Source: an uncultured Oscillospiraceae bacterium
GTDB taxonomy: Bacteria > Bacillota > Clostridia > Oscillospirales > Ruminococcaceae
Direction of reading: 5' to 3'
Assembly: GCA_900546885.1 (NCBI GenBank)
Contig: UREN01000038.1
Span: 1 to 21,117 of the forward strand
Length of the DNA stretch: 21,117 nucleotides
The notes beneath the pieces are model-generated. The model was not told the DNA's origin. It saw only the letters and a program-made list of their open reading frames with translations, and did not search any database. Positions 1-10,026 of this stretch are shown one piece after another. The stretch's first letter is position 1. Each line of letters starts with the position of its first letter. Both the position numbers and the translations under genes were made by a program.

Positions 1-2268
1 AATGCGCTGTTTGGCGAGGTGGACGACCAGTTCCGCGCCTTTTTCTCTACCACAGTGGCCACCAACCGCGAGGACGTGCAGCGCGCGCGCCGCAAAAAGA
101 AGGGCGGCGGCCTGTTTTCCCGCCTGAGGAAAAAAGAGCCCGCCGACACGGCAGAGCTTGCCGCCCTGTGGGGCGAGGAGGCCAGCGAAAGCTTCACGCA
201 AGAGCTTGGCAACCTTGGCGCCATCCGCGACGCCATCGACCAGCAGAAGGCCCAGGCGCCCGGCGCCGCGGCCGCCGCGGGCGAAAAGCCTGTGGAAACG
301 CCCGCCCCGGCCCGCGCCGCGCAGGCGGAGGAAAAGAGTGCTCAGTTCGATTTTGGCGCGCCCGTGCCCGAAAAGAAGGGCGGCGTGCGCAGCGCCTTTG
401 GCAACATTCATGTGCAGTATGACGACCTCACCGGCGCGGCGCCGCAGAAACAGCCCATCGACATCACCCTGGGCGAGCCGGTGCCCGCGCCGCACGCCGC
501 CCAGCCGCCGCGCCGCAGCGTTTCGGTGGCGCGCGAAGAGATGGACGAATATGTCTCGCTCAGCGATGCGCCCGCCGTGGCGGAAAACCTGGACGACATG
601 CGCCGCACGCGCCTGCTGCGCGCCGTGGCCTGCGGCCTTTCGGCCGTGCTGCTTTTCTACCTTGGCATTGCGGGCCGCACCGGGGCCGTGCCGCCCATGC
701 TTTCCCCGCAGGAAAACCCGCTTGTGTTCCTGCTTGTGAATGCGGTGCTGCTGGCCGCCGCGGCGCTTATCAGCCTTTCTGCCATCATCACCGGCGTGCT
801 GGGCCTTTGGGGTGAGCCAAGCACCGATTCGTTCTGCGCGGTGGCCGTGCTGGCCGCGCTGGCGCAGAACGTGGCCTGGCTGTTTGCCCCCGCGCAGTTT
901 GACGCCGCGGCGTCCACGCTGTATGCGCCGGTGGCCGCGCTGCTTTTGTGCGCCAACGCCGTGGGCAAGTGGATGCAGATGAACGTGGTGTGCCTCAACT
1001 TTGACCTGATTAGCGCCAGCGACGAGCAGGCGGCGGCCTTTGTGCTTCCGCGCGAGCAGATGGTGCGCAGGCTGTGCAGCGGCCTTGCCGAGGAAGAGCC
1101 GGTGGTGCTGGTAAGCCGCCGCACCGCCCTGGTGAAAGATTTTCTGGCCCAAAGCTTTTCTGTGCGCCTGAACGACGCCATGGCACAGAAGCTTTCGTGG
1201 GTGATGGCCGCAGGCGCCGTGGCGTGCGCCATTGTGGCGGGCGTAAAAGGGCAGGGCGTGTTTGGCGCCATGGGCGCGCTGGCCGCCGCGGCATGCCTGG
1301 CGGCCCCGCTGGCGTGCACGCTGGTGTATGCGGTGCCCGCGCGGCTGATGCAAAGCTATGCGGCGCGGCACAAGGCCGTCATTCCCGGCCCCAGCGCGGT
1401 GAACACCCTGCAGTATGTGAACACGGTGCTGCTTTCGGCAGAAGACCTGTTCCCCGTGGGCAGCGTGCAGCTGCACGGCATCAAGACGTTTGAAAAAGAG
1501 CGCATAGACCTTGCCATTCTGTATGCCGCCAGCGTGCTGGAATCGAACTGTGAAACGCTGCGCGACATCTTCATGGCCATTTTGCAAAACGACAAAAAAC
1601 TGCTTTTGCCCGTGGAGGGCGTGAAGCAGGAGGCGGGCTATGGCTTCACCGCCTGGGTGGACCATAACCGCATCATCCTGGGCAACCGCGCCATGATGGC
1701 GCGCCATGACATTGAGCTGCCCAGCATGGATTACGAAAACCGCTATACCAAAAACGGCGCACGCGCGGCCATTTACCTGGCCGTGGCGGGCAAACTGTAC
1801 GGCATGTTCCTGGTAAGCTATCTGCCCAACCGCAAGGCGGCCTCCATTCTGGAACAGCTTACGGGCAGCGGCACCAGTGTGCTGATTCGCTCCAGCGATT
1901 TCAACGTTACCAGCGAGCTGGTGGCCGCCACCTACGGCGTGCCCCGCAACATGGTGAAGGTGCTGACGCAGACAGAGTGCGACCTGCTGGAGACCGAGAC
2001 AGCCTACCGCCCCGAAAGCGAGGGCGTGCTGATCCATTCCGGCTCGTGCGCATCGTTCCTGGGCGGCCTGCGTGCGGCGCTGTGCGCGGCCCAGGGCGAG
2101 CACATGGCCCGCCTGGTGCAGGCGGCGGCCATCATTCTGTCGGCCATTCTGGGCGTTGTGCTGGCCTTTGCGGCCGGCCTGGGCGCGCTGAGCCTGGGCG
2201 CTGTGCTGGGCTATCAGCTTGCCTGGTGCGTGCTGACGCTGGCCTTGCCTGTGCTGAAAAAGCCCTAG
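1..2268 (+). CDS. P1B-type ATPase-like membrane protein lacking catalytic motifs (5' partial)
   Basis: The frame is open from base 1, so the gene starts outside the window; the GTG at 19 is only the first in-frame start-like codon. Residues are counted from that GTG. Residues 1-195 are a soluble region with a basic patch (RRKKK) and Ala/Pro-rich linkers. Hydrophobic segments lie near 200-219, 234-262, 271-290, 301-320, 393-411, 415-443, 701-721 and 724-746, which is the eight-helix plan of heavy-metal P1B ATPases. Between helices 6 and 7 the order of P- and N-domain landmarks is kept: VNTVLLSAEDLFPVG (467-481) sits where VDTVVFDKTGTLTEG is expected, ILGNRAMM (553-560) resembles the N-domain GN motif, and VLIRSSDFN (621-629) replaces the TGD loop. 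The phosphorylated Asp is Ser473. The helix-6 CPC motif reads LAC, and no TGE or GDGxND motif is present. It is therefore probably a pseudo-ATPase with a structural, sensing or regulatory role; transport activity is unlikely. The fold assignment is inference from aligned landmarks. Confidence 0.75.
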   Translation, partial: NALFGEVDDQFRAFFSTTVATNREDVQRARRKKKGGGLFSRLRKKEPADTAELAALWGEEASESFTQELGNLGAIRDAIDQQKAQAPGAAAAAGEKPVETPAPARAAQAEEKSAQFDFGAPVPEKKGGVRSAFGNIHVQYDDLTGAAPQKQPIDITLGEPVPAPHAAQPPRRSVSVAREEMDEYVSLSDAPAVAENLDDMRRTRLLRAVACGLSAVLLFYLGIAGRTGAVPPMLSPQENPLVFLLVNAVLLAAAALISLSAIITGVLGLWGEPSTDSFCAVAVLAALAQNVAWLFAPAQFDAAASTLYAPVAALLLCANAVGKWMQMNVVCLNFDLISASDEQAAAFVLPREQMVRRLCSGLAEEEPVVLVSRRTALVKDFLAQSFSVRLNDAMAQKLSWVMAAGAVACAIVAGVKGQGVFGAMGALAAAACLAAPLACTLVYAVPARLMQSYAARHKAVIPGPSAVNTLQYVNTVLLSAEDLFPVGSVQLHGIKTFEKERIDLAILYAASVLESNCETLRDIFMAILQNDKKLLLPVEGVKQEAGYGFTAWVDHNRIILGNRAMMARHDIELPSMDYENRYTKNGARAAIYLAVAGKLYGMFLVSYLPNRKAASILEQLTGSGTSVLIRSSDFNVTSELVAATYGVPRNMVKVLTQTECDLLETETAYRPESEGVLIHSGSCASFLGGLRAALCAAQGEHMARLVQAAAIILSAILGVVLAFAAGLGALSLGAVLGYQLAWCVLTLALPVLKKP

Positions 2269-2370
2269 CGCCCGGCCCGCGGGCGAAAGCGCCTTTGCGG
2301 CGCAGGCCGCCGCGCGGGCTGCCGGTGGCGCCACGCCCCAATTGCCGGGGCAAAAACGAAATACAACAAG

Positions 2371-2399
2371 GCCCCCTTCGCCGTTCGGGCGAAGGGGGC
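2371..2399 (+). terminator. Hairpin terminator after the ATPase-like gene
   Basis: A 12-bp perfect stem (2371-2382 with 2388-2399, GC-rich, loop GTTCG) lies about 100 bases after the stop codon. It is followed only by CTTT-type bases rather than a long T run, so termination may be incomplete. Confidence 0.6.
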
Positions 2400-2447
2400 T
2401 TTGCCGTGAACTTGGCCACAGGCTTGCGCCAAGCGCTATGAAACAGC

Positions 2448-2518
2448 GTACTCGCAGTACATAAATGACTCATCTACATACACGGATGAGGTACGTGTGC
2501 CGTTTGAAACATTGCACA
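2448..2518. other. AT-richer gap with three successive small dyads
   Basis: The stretch 2269-2629 holds no supportable gene. After the terminator at 2371-2399 its composition becomes AT-richer and contains three consecutive inverted repeats: GTACT/AGTAC (2448-2452, 2456-2460), CTCATC/GATGAG (2469-2474, 2485-2490) and TGTGC/GCACA (2496-2500, 2514-2518). No promoter-terminator pair clearly frames them. Function unknown. Confidence 0.35.
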
Positions 2519-2549
2519 AAAGAGTTGAAGAACACTGGCAAAAACAGAA

Positions 2550-2584
2550 GCTCCCCGCCCCGGCAAACGCCGGAAGCGGGGAGC
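2550..2584 (-). terminator. Rho-independent terminator of the ABC exporter operon
   Basis: A 9-bp stem GCTCCCCGC/GCGGGGAGC (2550-2558, 2576-2584) with additional CCGGC/GCCGG pairing inside is followed on the minus strand by TTCTGTTTTTG. It lies 45 bases past the stop of the second exporter gene. Confidence 0.8.
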
Positions 2585-2629
2585 ACAGAGGCGGGCCGGG
2601 CCGCGGCCTGCCGTGCGGCAAGGCCCGGT

Positions 2630-4468
2630 TTAGGCGCGGAAAGCGCGCTGGGCCTCGCTGCGGTACTGGTGGGTGTAAAGGCTGTAATAGCGGCCCTTTT
2701 GGGCCATCAGCTCGTCGTGGGTGCCTGCCTCGGCAATGCGCCCGGCGTCTATCACCAGAATTTTGTCTGCCGTGCGCACAGTGGAAAGGCGGTGCGCCAC
2801 CACAAAGCTGGTGCGGCCTTTCAGCACGGTGTGAATGGCGTTTTGAATCAGCTGTTCCGTCTCGGTGTCAATGCTGGAAGTGGCCTCGTCCAGCACAAAG
2901 ATGCGCGGGTCTGCCACCAGCACGCGTGCAAAGCACACCAGCTGTTTTTGCCCGGTGGAAAGGCGGCCGCCGCCCTCGCCCACCTGCGTGTCATAGCCCT
3001 GGGGCAGGGCGGCAATAAAATCGTGCGCGGCGCACAGTTTGGCCGCGCGCACCACGTCCTCCATGGGGGCGTCGGGCCGCGCAAAGCGGATGTTATCGGC
3101 AATGGTGCCGCTGAACAGGTGCGGCGTTTGCAGCACATAGCCCAGCGCCGAGTGCAGCCAATGCTGGCTGCGGGTGCGGTAATCGGCCCCGTCAATGCGC
3201 ACGCAGCCCTCGGTGGGCTCGTAAAAGCGGCACACAAGGTTTACAATGGTGCTTTTGCCCGCGCCCGTCTCGCCCACCAGGGCAATGGTTTGGCCGGGCT
3301 GCACGGTGAGGTTGAAATGTTCCAGCACGCGCTCGCCCGTTTTGTAGCGAAAGCCCACGTCGCAGAACTCCACTTTGCCCTCAATGGGCGGCCAGTTCTC
3401 TTTGCGCGGCGCAAAGGCCGTGCCAAAGCGGGCGATTACCTCGGGGGTGTCCACAATGTCGGGCTTTGTGTCCAAAAGGTCTATCACGCGCTCGGCCGAG
3501 GCCTGCGCGGCCTGCATTTCGGCCAGAATGTTGGCAAGCTGCTGAATGGGGTCGAACAGCTGCGTGGTGTAGCTGAGAAAGGCGGCCAGGGTGCCAAAAT
3601 CCAGCACGGCGGCAAACACCAGGTTGCCGCCCCGCACAAGGGCCAGCGCCGTAGAGATGCTGCCAAGGCTTACCACAAGGGGAAGAAACAGCGCGCTCCA
3701 CAAAGCGGCGCGCACGCTGGCGCGGCGCATGGTGCCCGTAAGGGCGTAAAACTCTTCGCAGCTTGCCTCTTCGCGCACCAGCGTCTTGGTGGTTACCGCG
3801 CCCATAATGCCCTCGTTGAAGGCGGATGTGATGCGGCTGTTGGCCGCGCGCACCAGGCGCTGCTGGCGCAAAATGCGCCGCTGAAAGAACACACACAGCA
3901 CGGCCAGCACCGGCGTAATGCACAGCACCAGCAGGCCCAGCTGCCAGTTCATCCACAAAAGCACCGCCACAATGCCCACCACAAAAAAGCCGGACCAGCA
4001 CAAATCTACCAGGCTCCAGGCAATCATGTCGGAAAGGCGCGCCACGTCCGAGCCCATGCGGGCCATCAGCCAGCCCACGCTGGTGGTGTCGTAGAAGCTG
4101 AAGCTCAGCTCCTGCAAATGGGTGAAGGCGTCCTGCCGGATGTCGTAGCAGATGTTCATTTCCAGCCGCCCGGCCCCGCGCACGAAGAAAAACACGCCAA
4201 AGCCCTGCACGGCAATGACGGCGGCATAGAAAAGCGCAAAGGCCCAAAGCCCCTGTGTGGTGTTGCCCTCAATAAAATGGTTGATGGCATAGCGCGTAAG
4301 CTGCGGGTAGAGGATGTCGATGGACGACACCACCAGCAGCACGCACGCAAGGCGCGCCACGTCGCCCTTGCGGCGCATGGCATAGGCAATCAGGCGGCGC
4401 CACACGCGCAGGTCTATTTTTTCGCTGGAATATTCTTTTTGGTCCAGCGGCCTTGTCACGGCGTCCAT
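2630..4468 (-). CDS. ABC exporter half-transporter, subunit with consensus Walker B
   Basis: A 612-residue fusion of a six-helix type IV exporter domain (about 25-325) and an ATPase domain (about 365-600), acting in the cytoplasmic membrane as a multidrug/lipid-type exporter of unknown substrate. Walker A is GETGAGKST (399-407), Walker B is IFVLDE (523-528) with the catalytic Glu528, and the H-loop is His559. The signature motif is LSTGQ (503-507) instead of LSGGQ. The start at 4468 (MDAVTRPL) was chosen because AGGAGG lies 8-13 bases upstream and the upstream gene stops only 2 bases before it; the 29-residue longer reading would overlap the neighbour heavily. The pair resembles the heterodimeric exporters BmrCD, LmrCD and TM287/288 (family knowledge). 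Here the LSTGQ signature would complete the partner's degenerate site, while this subunit's Glu serves the active site. Confidence 0.95.
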   Translation of the reverse strand: MDAVTRPLDQKEYSSEKIDLRVWRRLIAYAMRRKGDVARLACVLLVVSSIDILYPQLTRYAINHFIEGNTTQGLWAFALFYAAVIAVQGFGVFFFVRGAGRLEMNICYDIRQDAFTHLQELSFSFYDTTSVGWLMARMGSDVARLSDMIAWSLVDLCWSGFFVVGIVAVLLWMNWQLGLLVLCITPVLAVLCVFFQRRILRQQRLVRAANSRITSAFNEGIMGAVTTKTLVREEASCEEFYALTGTMRRASVRAALWSALFLPLVVSLGSISTALALVRGGNLVFAAVLDFGTLAAFLSYTTQLFDPIQQLANILAEMQAAQASAERVIDLLDTKPDIVDTPEVIARFGTAFAPRKENWPPIEGKVEFCDVGFRYKTGERVLEHFNLTVQPGQTIALVGETGAGKSTIVNLVCRFYEPTEGCVRIDGADYRTRSQHWLHSALGYVLQTPHLFSGTIADNIRFARPDAPMEDVVRAAKLCAAHDFIAALPQGYDTQVGEGGGRLSTGQKQLVCFARVLVADPRIFVLDEATSSIDTETEQLIQNAIHTVLKGRTSFVVAHRLSTVRTADKILVIDAGRIAEAGTHDELMAQKGRYYSLYTHQYRSEAQRAFRA

Positions 4469-4470
4469 CT

Positions 4471-6321
4471 TCAGCGCCCTCCTTCCTGCGGCACGGCCTC
4501 GTCCAGCTCGGCCTGCAATTCGCACACGCGGCGGTACATGCCCGCCTCGCGGCACAGCGTCTTGTGCGTGCCCATCTGCACAATGCGCCCGCCGTCCATC
4601 ACCAAAATCAGGTCTGCGCGGCGCACCGTGGCAATGCGGTGGCTAATCAGCAGCATGGTGCCCCCGGCCCGCGCGCACAGCGCGTCGCGGATGGCGGCGT
4701 CCGTCTCGGCGTCCACCGCGCTGAGGGAATCGTCAAAAATAAGGATGGGCGCCGCCTGCAGCAGCGTGCGCGCAATGGCCACGCGCTGCTTCTGCCCGCC
4801 CGAAAGCGTCACCCCGCGCTCGCCCACCACGGTGGAATAGCCGTGCTCGAAGCTTTCAATCACATCGTGCACGCTGGCCGTGCGCGCGGCGGCGGTGATG
4901 TCGTCCATGGCGGCGCCGGGCCGCGCAATGGCAATGTTTTCGCCAATGGTGCGGCTGTATAAAAACGGCTCTTGCAGCACAAGGCCCACGCTGCGCCGCA
5001 AGTGGTGGCGCTCGATGTCGTTCACGTCCACGCCCGAAAGGCGCACATGGCCCGAGGTGGCCGTGTACAGCCGCTGAATCAGCTGCACCAGCGTGCTTTT
5101 GCCCGAGCCGGTAGAGCCCAAAATGCCCACCGTCTGCCCGGGCTGCACCCGAAAGCTGATGTGCTGCAGCACAGGCACGCCGTCGCCGTAATCGAAGCAC
5201 ACGTCGTCAAATTCGATGCTGCCGTCAATGGCGGGCGCAAGGGCCCTGCCGGGCTCGGCCTCCTCTGGCGTGCACAAAATATCCTCCAGGCGCGTCAGGG
5301 CCACGTCGGCCTTGCCCAGGTCTGCCAGCACGCGGCCAAGCTGGCGCATGGGGAAGGTGAGCATGGAGGTGTAGGTGGAAAACAGCATCACCTGCCCAAG
5401 CGTCAGCTCGCCGTTTGCGGCAAACCACACGCCGCAGCACAGGCTGAGGGCAATTTGCAAATAGCCCAGCGTGTCGGTGGCGCCCCAGAACATGCCCATC
5501 AGCGTGTTCAGGTGGGTGATGGTGCGCCGGAACGTCTCGTTCTTTTGGGTGAAGATGCCAAGCTGCGTGCGCTCGGCCGCAAAGGCGCGCACCACGCGCA
5601 TGCCGGTGAGGTTTTCCTGTATGACGGTGGAAAGCTCGCCCTCGGCCTGGTCTGCCTTTAAAAACCGGGCCTGCACGCGGCGGAAATATACAAAGCTGGC
5701 CGCGATAAGCAAAGGGAAGAAGCACGAGGAAAGCGCCGTCATTTTGCCGCTGATGGGCAGCATGATGGCAAAGGCCGTCACGGCCATGCACACCGTGCGC
5801 ACCACCTGCACCAGCTGCATCTGCACAAAGCGGCGCACCGTCTCCACGTCGCTGGTGCAGCGCTGCACCAAATCGCCCGTCTGCACATTTTTGTAATAGG
5901 CGTAGGGCACGGCCTGCAGGTGGCGGAACAGCCGGTTGCGCAGCCGGCACGAAAACCCCTCGCCAAAAAAGGCCATGGCGTGGCCGCGCAGGTAAGAAAA
6001 CGCGCCGTTTACAAGGCTTACGGCCACCACGGCAACGCCCATCAGCCACAAATGTTCCGCAAGGGCCGCGCGCCCGCCAAAGGCGTCTGCCAGCGGCTGT
6101 AAAAAGCCCGGCAGGCCCATGGGCTTTGTGCCAATGACACTGTCCACCGTGAAGGTAATGACAAGCGGCACAAGGTATGCCGTGACGGTGGAAATGGCGG
6201 TGGCCGCCACGCCCAGCGCCAGCCAGCGCCAAAGCCCGCGGAACAGCCCGGCCAGCAGCTGCCTGCGAAAGCCGGGCGGTATCTTCTGCTTTAACTGTGC
6301 GGTTTGCTGTGTCGGTTCCAT
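4471..6321 (-). CDS. ABC exporter half-transporter, subunit with degenerate Walker B
   Basis: A 616-residue membrane-ATPase fusion: transmembrane domain about 30-330, ATPase domain about 368-595. Walker A is GSTGSGKST (402-410), Q-loop Gln450, signature LSGGQ (506-510), Walker B ILIFDD (526-531), H-loop His561. Asp531 occupies the position of the catalytic Glu, the hallmark of the degenerate-site subunit of heterodimeric exporters. The start is supported by GAGGGGG five bases upstream of the ATG at 6321. It is the first gene of a two-gene operon, and its partner begins 2 bases after its stop, implying coupled translation and 1:1 assembly. No regulator lies next to the operon and no clear promoter was found in the 146-base gap to secA, so some readthrough from secA cannot be excluded. 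The substrate is not predictable. Confidence 0.95.
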   Translation of the reverse strand: MEPTQQTAQLKQKIPPGFRRQLLAGLFRGLWRWLALGVAATAISTVTAYLVPLVITFTVDSVIGTKPMGLPGFLQPLADAFGGRAALAEHLWLMGVAVVAVSLVNGAFSYLRGHAMAFFGEGFSCRLRNRLFRHLQAVPYAYYKNVQTGDLVQRCTSDVETVRRFVQMQLVQVVRTVCMAVTAFAIMLPISGKMTALSSCFFPLLIAASFVYFRRVQARFLKADQAEGELSTVIQENLTGMRVVRAFAAERTQLGIFTQKNETFRRTITHLNTLMGMFWGATDTLGYLQIALSLCCGVWFAANGELTLGQVMLFSTYTSMLTFPMRQLGRVLADLGKADVALTRLEDILCTPEEAEPGRALAPAIDGSIEFDDVCFDYGDGVPVLQHISFRVQPGQTVGILGSTGSGKSTLVQLIQRLYTATSGHVRLSGVDVNDIERHHLRRSVGLVLQEPFLYSRTIGENIAIARPGAAMDDITAAARTASVHDVIESFEHGYSTVVGERGVTLSGGQKQRVAIARTLLQAAPILIFDDSLSAVDAETDAAIRDALCARAGGTMLLISHRIATVRRADLILVMDGGRIVQMGTHKTLCREAGMYRRVCELQAELDEAVPQEGGR

Positions 6322-6396
6322 AGTTCCCCCTCAAATGCTGAAAAAGCCGCGCGGCAAAGCGCCGCATGCCGCGCTGCGCTGCGAACGGATGAAAAA

Positions 6397-6424
6397 GGGG
6401 CACGCCCCGAAAAGGGCGCGCCCC
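6397..6424 (-). terminator. Strong terminator of secA
   Basis: On the minus strand an 11-bp stem (GGGGCGCGCCC with its G-U-containing complement) is followed immediately by TTTTT (6392-6396). It lies 43 bases after the secA stop and separates secA from the exporter operon. Confidence 0.85.
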
Positions 6425-6467
6425 GCGCAGGAAAGGGCCGCCGGTTTGCGCACGGGCGGGCTTTCCG

Positions 6468-9233
<2,766 letters not shown>

Positions 9234-9256
9234 GTTTTGCACCTCGTATGTTGAAC

Positions 9257-9273
9257 CGGCAGGCGGCCTGCCG
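9257..9273 (-). promoter_or_regulatory. secA: Hairpin in the secA leader
   Basis: A perfect 7-bp dyad CGGCAGG/CCTGCCG with a 3-base loop lies about 24 bases upstream of the secA ATG, between the promoter and the ribosome site. It could affect mRNA stability or translation; no known secA control element was recognised. Confidence 0.4.
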
Positions 9274-9314
9274 CCCGCCGGGGAAGCTGATGGCCTCCTG
9301 CAGTAAATACCCAT

Positions 9315-9347
9315 ATTATACTACTACCAAAGGGCAAAGCCTGTCAA
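9315..9347 (-). promoter_or_regulatory. secA: secA promoter
   Basis: On the minus strand a perfect TTGACA (9342-9347) and a perfect TATAAT (9315-9320) are 21 bases apart, longer than usual. TAGTAT (9318-9323) with an 18-base spacer is an alternative -10. Either gives an mRNA leader of roughly 75-80 bases before the secA ATG. Confidence 0.6.
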
Positions 9348-9390
9348 TGAACGGGGCGTGAATAAATGGCGCGCGGGCAAACGCAAAAAA

Positions 9391-9420
9391 CCGGGCACCC
9401 TCCCGAAGGAAGGCGCCCGG
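9391..9420 (-). terminator. Terminator of the XRE gene
   Basis: A 13-bp stem with a TTCG tetraloop closed by C-G (only two G-U pairs) is followed on the minus strand by TTTTTT (9385-9390). It lies 9 bases beyond the stop codon of the small regulator gene. Confidence 0.9.
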
Positions 9421-9429
9421 CCCGTGCGC

Positions 9430-9672
9430 TCAATGTATTTCCTGCTCAATCTCGGCAAAAATGTCGCTGGCAAAAAATTCGGTGATGGTAATGTTCAGCC
9501 CGTCGCACACCTTTTGAAGGGTGGACACCGTTGTGCTGTGGTTGCGGCCGCCCACGATGTTGTTCAGTGTGGACTGCGTCACGCCGCTCAGAACTGCCAG
9601 CTTGTTCACAGTAATGCCGCGCTCCCGGCACAACTGCAGGATCCTCTCGCGCACAGCCATACCGATCGTCAT
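9430..9672 (-). CDS. XRE/Cro-C1-type DNA-binding regulator
   Basis: An 80-residue protein that is almost entirely one helix-turn-helix domain of the XRE (phage Cro/C1) family. The segment ITVNKLAVLSGVTQSTLNNI carries the recognition helix pair, followed by the usual third-helix pattern (TVSTLQKVCDGLNITITEFF) and a short acidic tail. The start at 9672 (MTIGMAV) has AAGGAGGGG six bases upstream; the longer reading starting at 9711 lacks a ribosome site. The gene is monocistronic, ended by a strong terminator, and divergent from the Fe-S scaffold operon about 350 bases away. Target genes are unknown. Autoregulation through the tandem TTTTGT repeats just upstream is a possibility, not shown. Confidence 0.9.
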   Translation of the reverse strand: MTIGMAVRERILQLCRERGITVNKLAVLSGVTQSTLNNIVGGRNHSTTVSTLQKVCDGLNITITEFFASDIFAEIEQEIH

Positions 9673-9730
9673 GACATTCCCCTCCTTGATACGATTCCAG
9701 GCCGCGGGCATATGGTAAATTCATATTTTT

Positions 9731-9760
9731 AGAATAACAGGTATCGCGCGCAAAATACAA
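9731..9760 (-). promoter_or_regulatory. Possible promoter of the XRE gene
   Basis: On the minus strand TTGTAT (9755-9760), an 18-base spacer and an extended -10 TGTTATTCT (TATTCT at 9731-9736) precede the gene by about 60 bases. Both boxes are imperfect. Confidence 0.4.
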
Positions 9761-9776
9761 CCGCTTTTGGGATGAA

Positions 9777-9797
9777 TTTTGTTCGGTTTTGTACGAA
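9777..9797. repeat. Tandem TTTTGT(T/A)CG repeats, candidate operator
   Basis: TTTTGTTCGG (9777-9786) is followed directly by TTTTGTACGA (9787-9796), 8 of 10 identical, one helical turn apart. They also contain the dyad TTCG/CGAA. They lie just upstream of the XRE -35 box in the otherwise empty gap 9673-10026. Binding by the XRE protein is inference. Confidence 0.35.
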
Positions 9798-9920
9798 TCT
9801 GCCGCAACGGGGGGAATCGTTTTATGCCTATTGCTGAAAGCGCTGCCCCAAAAGGCCGCAGCGCGCGCCGCAGGCGGCAAAAAGGCCTGTGCCCGGCGCG
9901 AAAAAAGACGGCGCGGCACC

Positions 9921-9949
9921 TTGAAAAATGCGCCGGAAAAGGATATAAT
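9921..9949 (+). promoter_or_regulatory. Promoter of the Fe-S scaffold/GGGtGRT operon
   Basis: TTGAAA (9921-9926), a 17-base spacer and a perfect TATAAT (9944-9949) predict transcription from about 9956, giving a leader of roughly 70 bases before the first gene. This is one of the best sigma-A promoters in the window. Confidence 0.85.
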
Positions 9950-10026
9950 GAAAACAGCCTGTGTTGTTAAAAAACTATCAAAGAAAACACCGCAGATCAT
10001 CGGAGCAAAGGAGAAGGAGCATCGCT

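Noticed and set aside
2481..2510. Hammerhead-ribozyme-like core (GGATGAG followed by a short stem and GAAAC)
   Set aside because: The invariant CUGANGA is broken at one base, GAAA does not directly follow stem II, and stems I and III with a cleavage site cannot be drawn.
2465..4840. Very long plus-strand open frame opposite the ABC genes
   Set aside because: It is a shadow of GC-rich codon bias: low-complexity Gly/His/Ala/Gln-rich translation, no ribosome site, and it spans the junction of two well-supported genes on the other strand.
9234..9314. N-terminal extension of SecA from an upstream ATG
   Set aside because: The ATG directly follows the -10 box, and the extension has no similarity to SecA N-termini.
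9824..9970. Small basic open frame of 48 codons
   Set aside because: It runs through the promoter of the next operon, has Arg/Lys-rich frame-shadow composition, and its GGGGGG site is poorly spaced.
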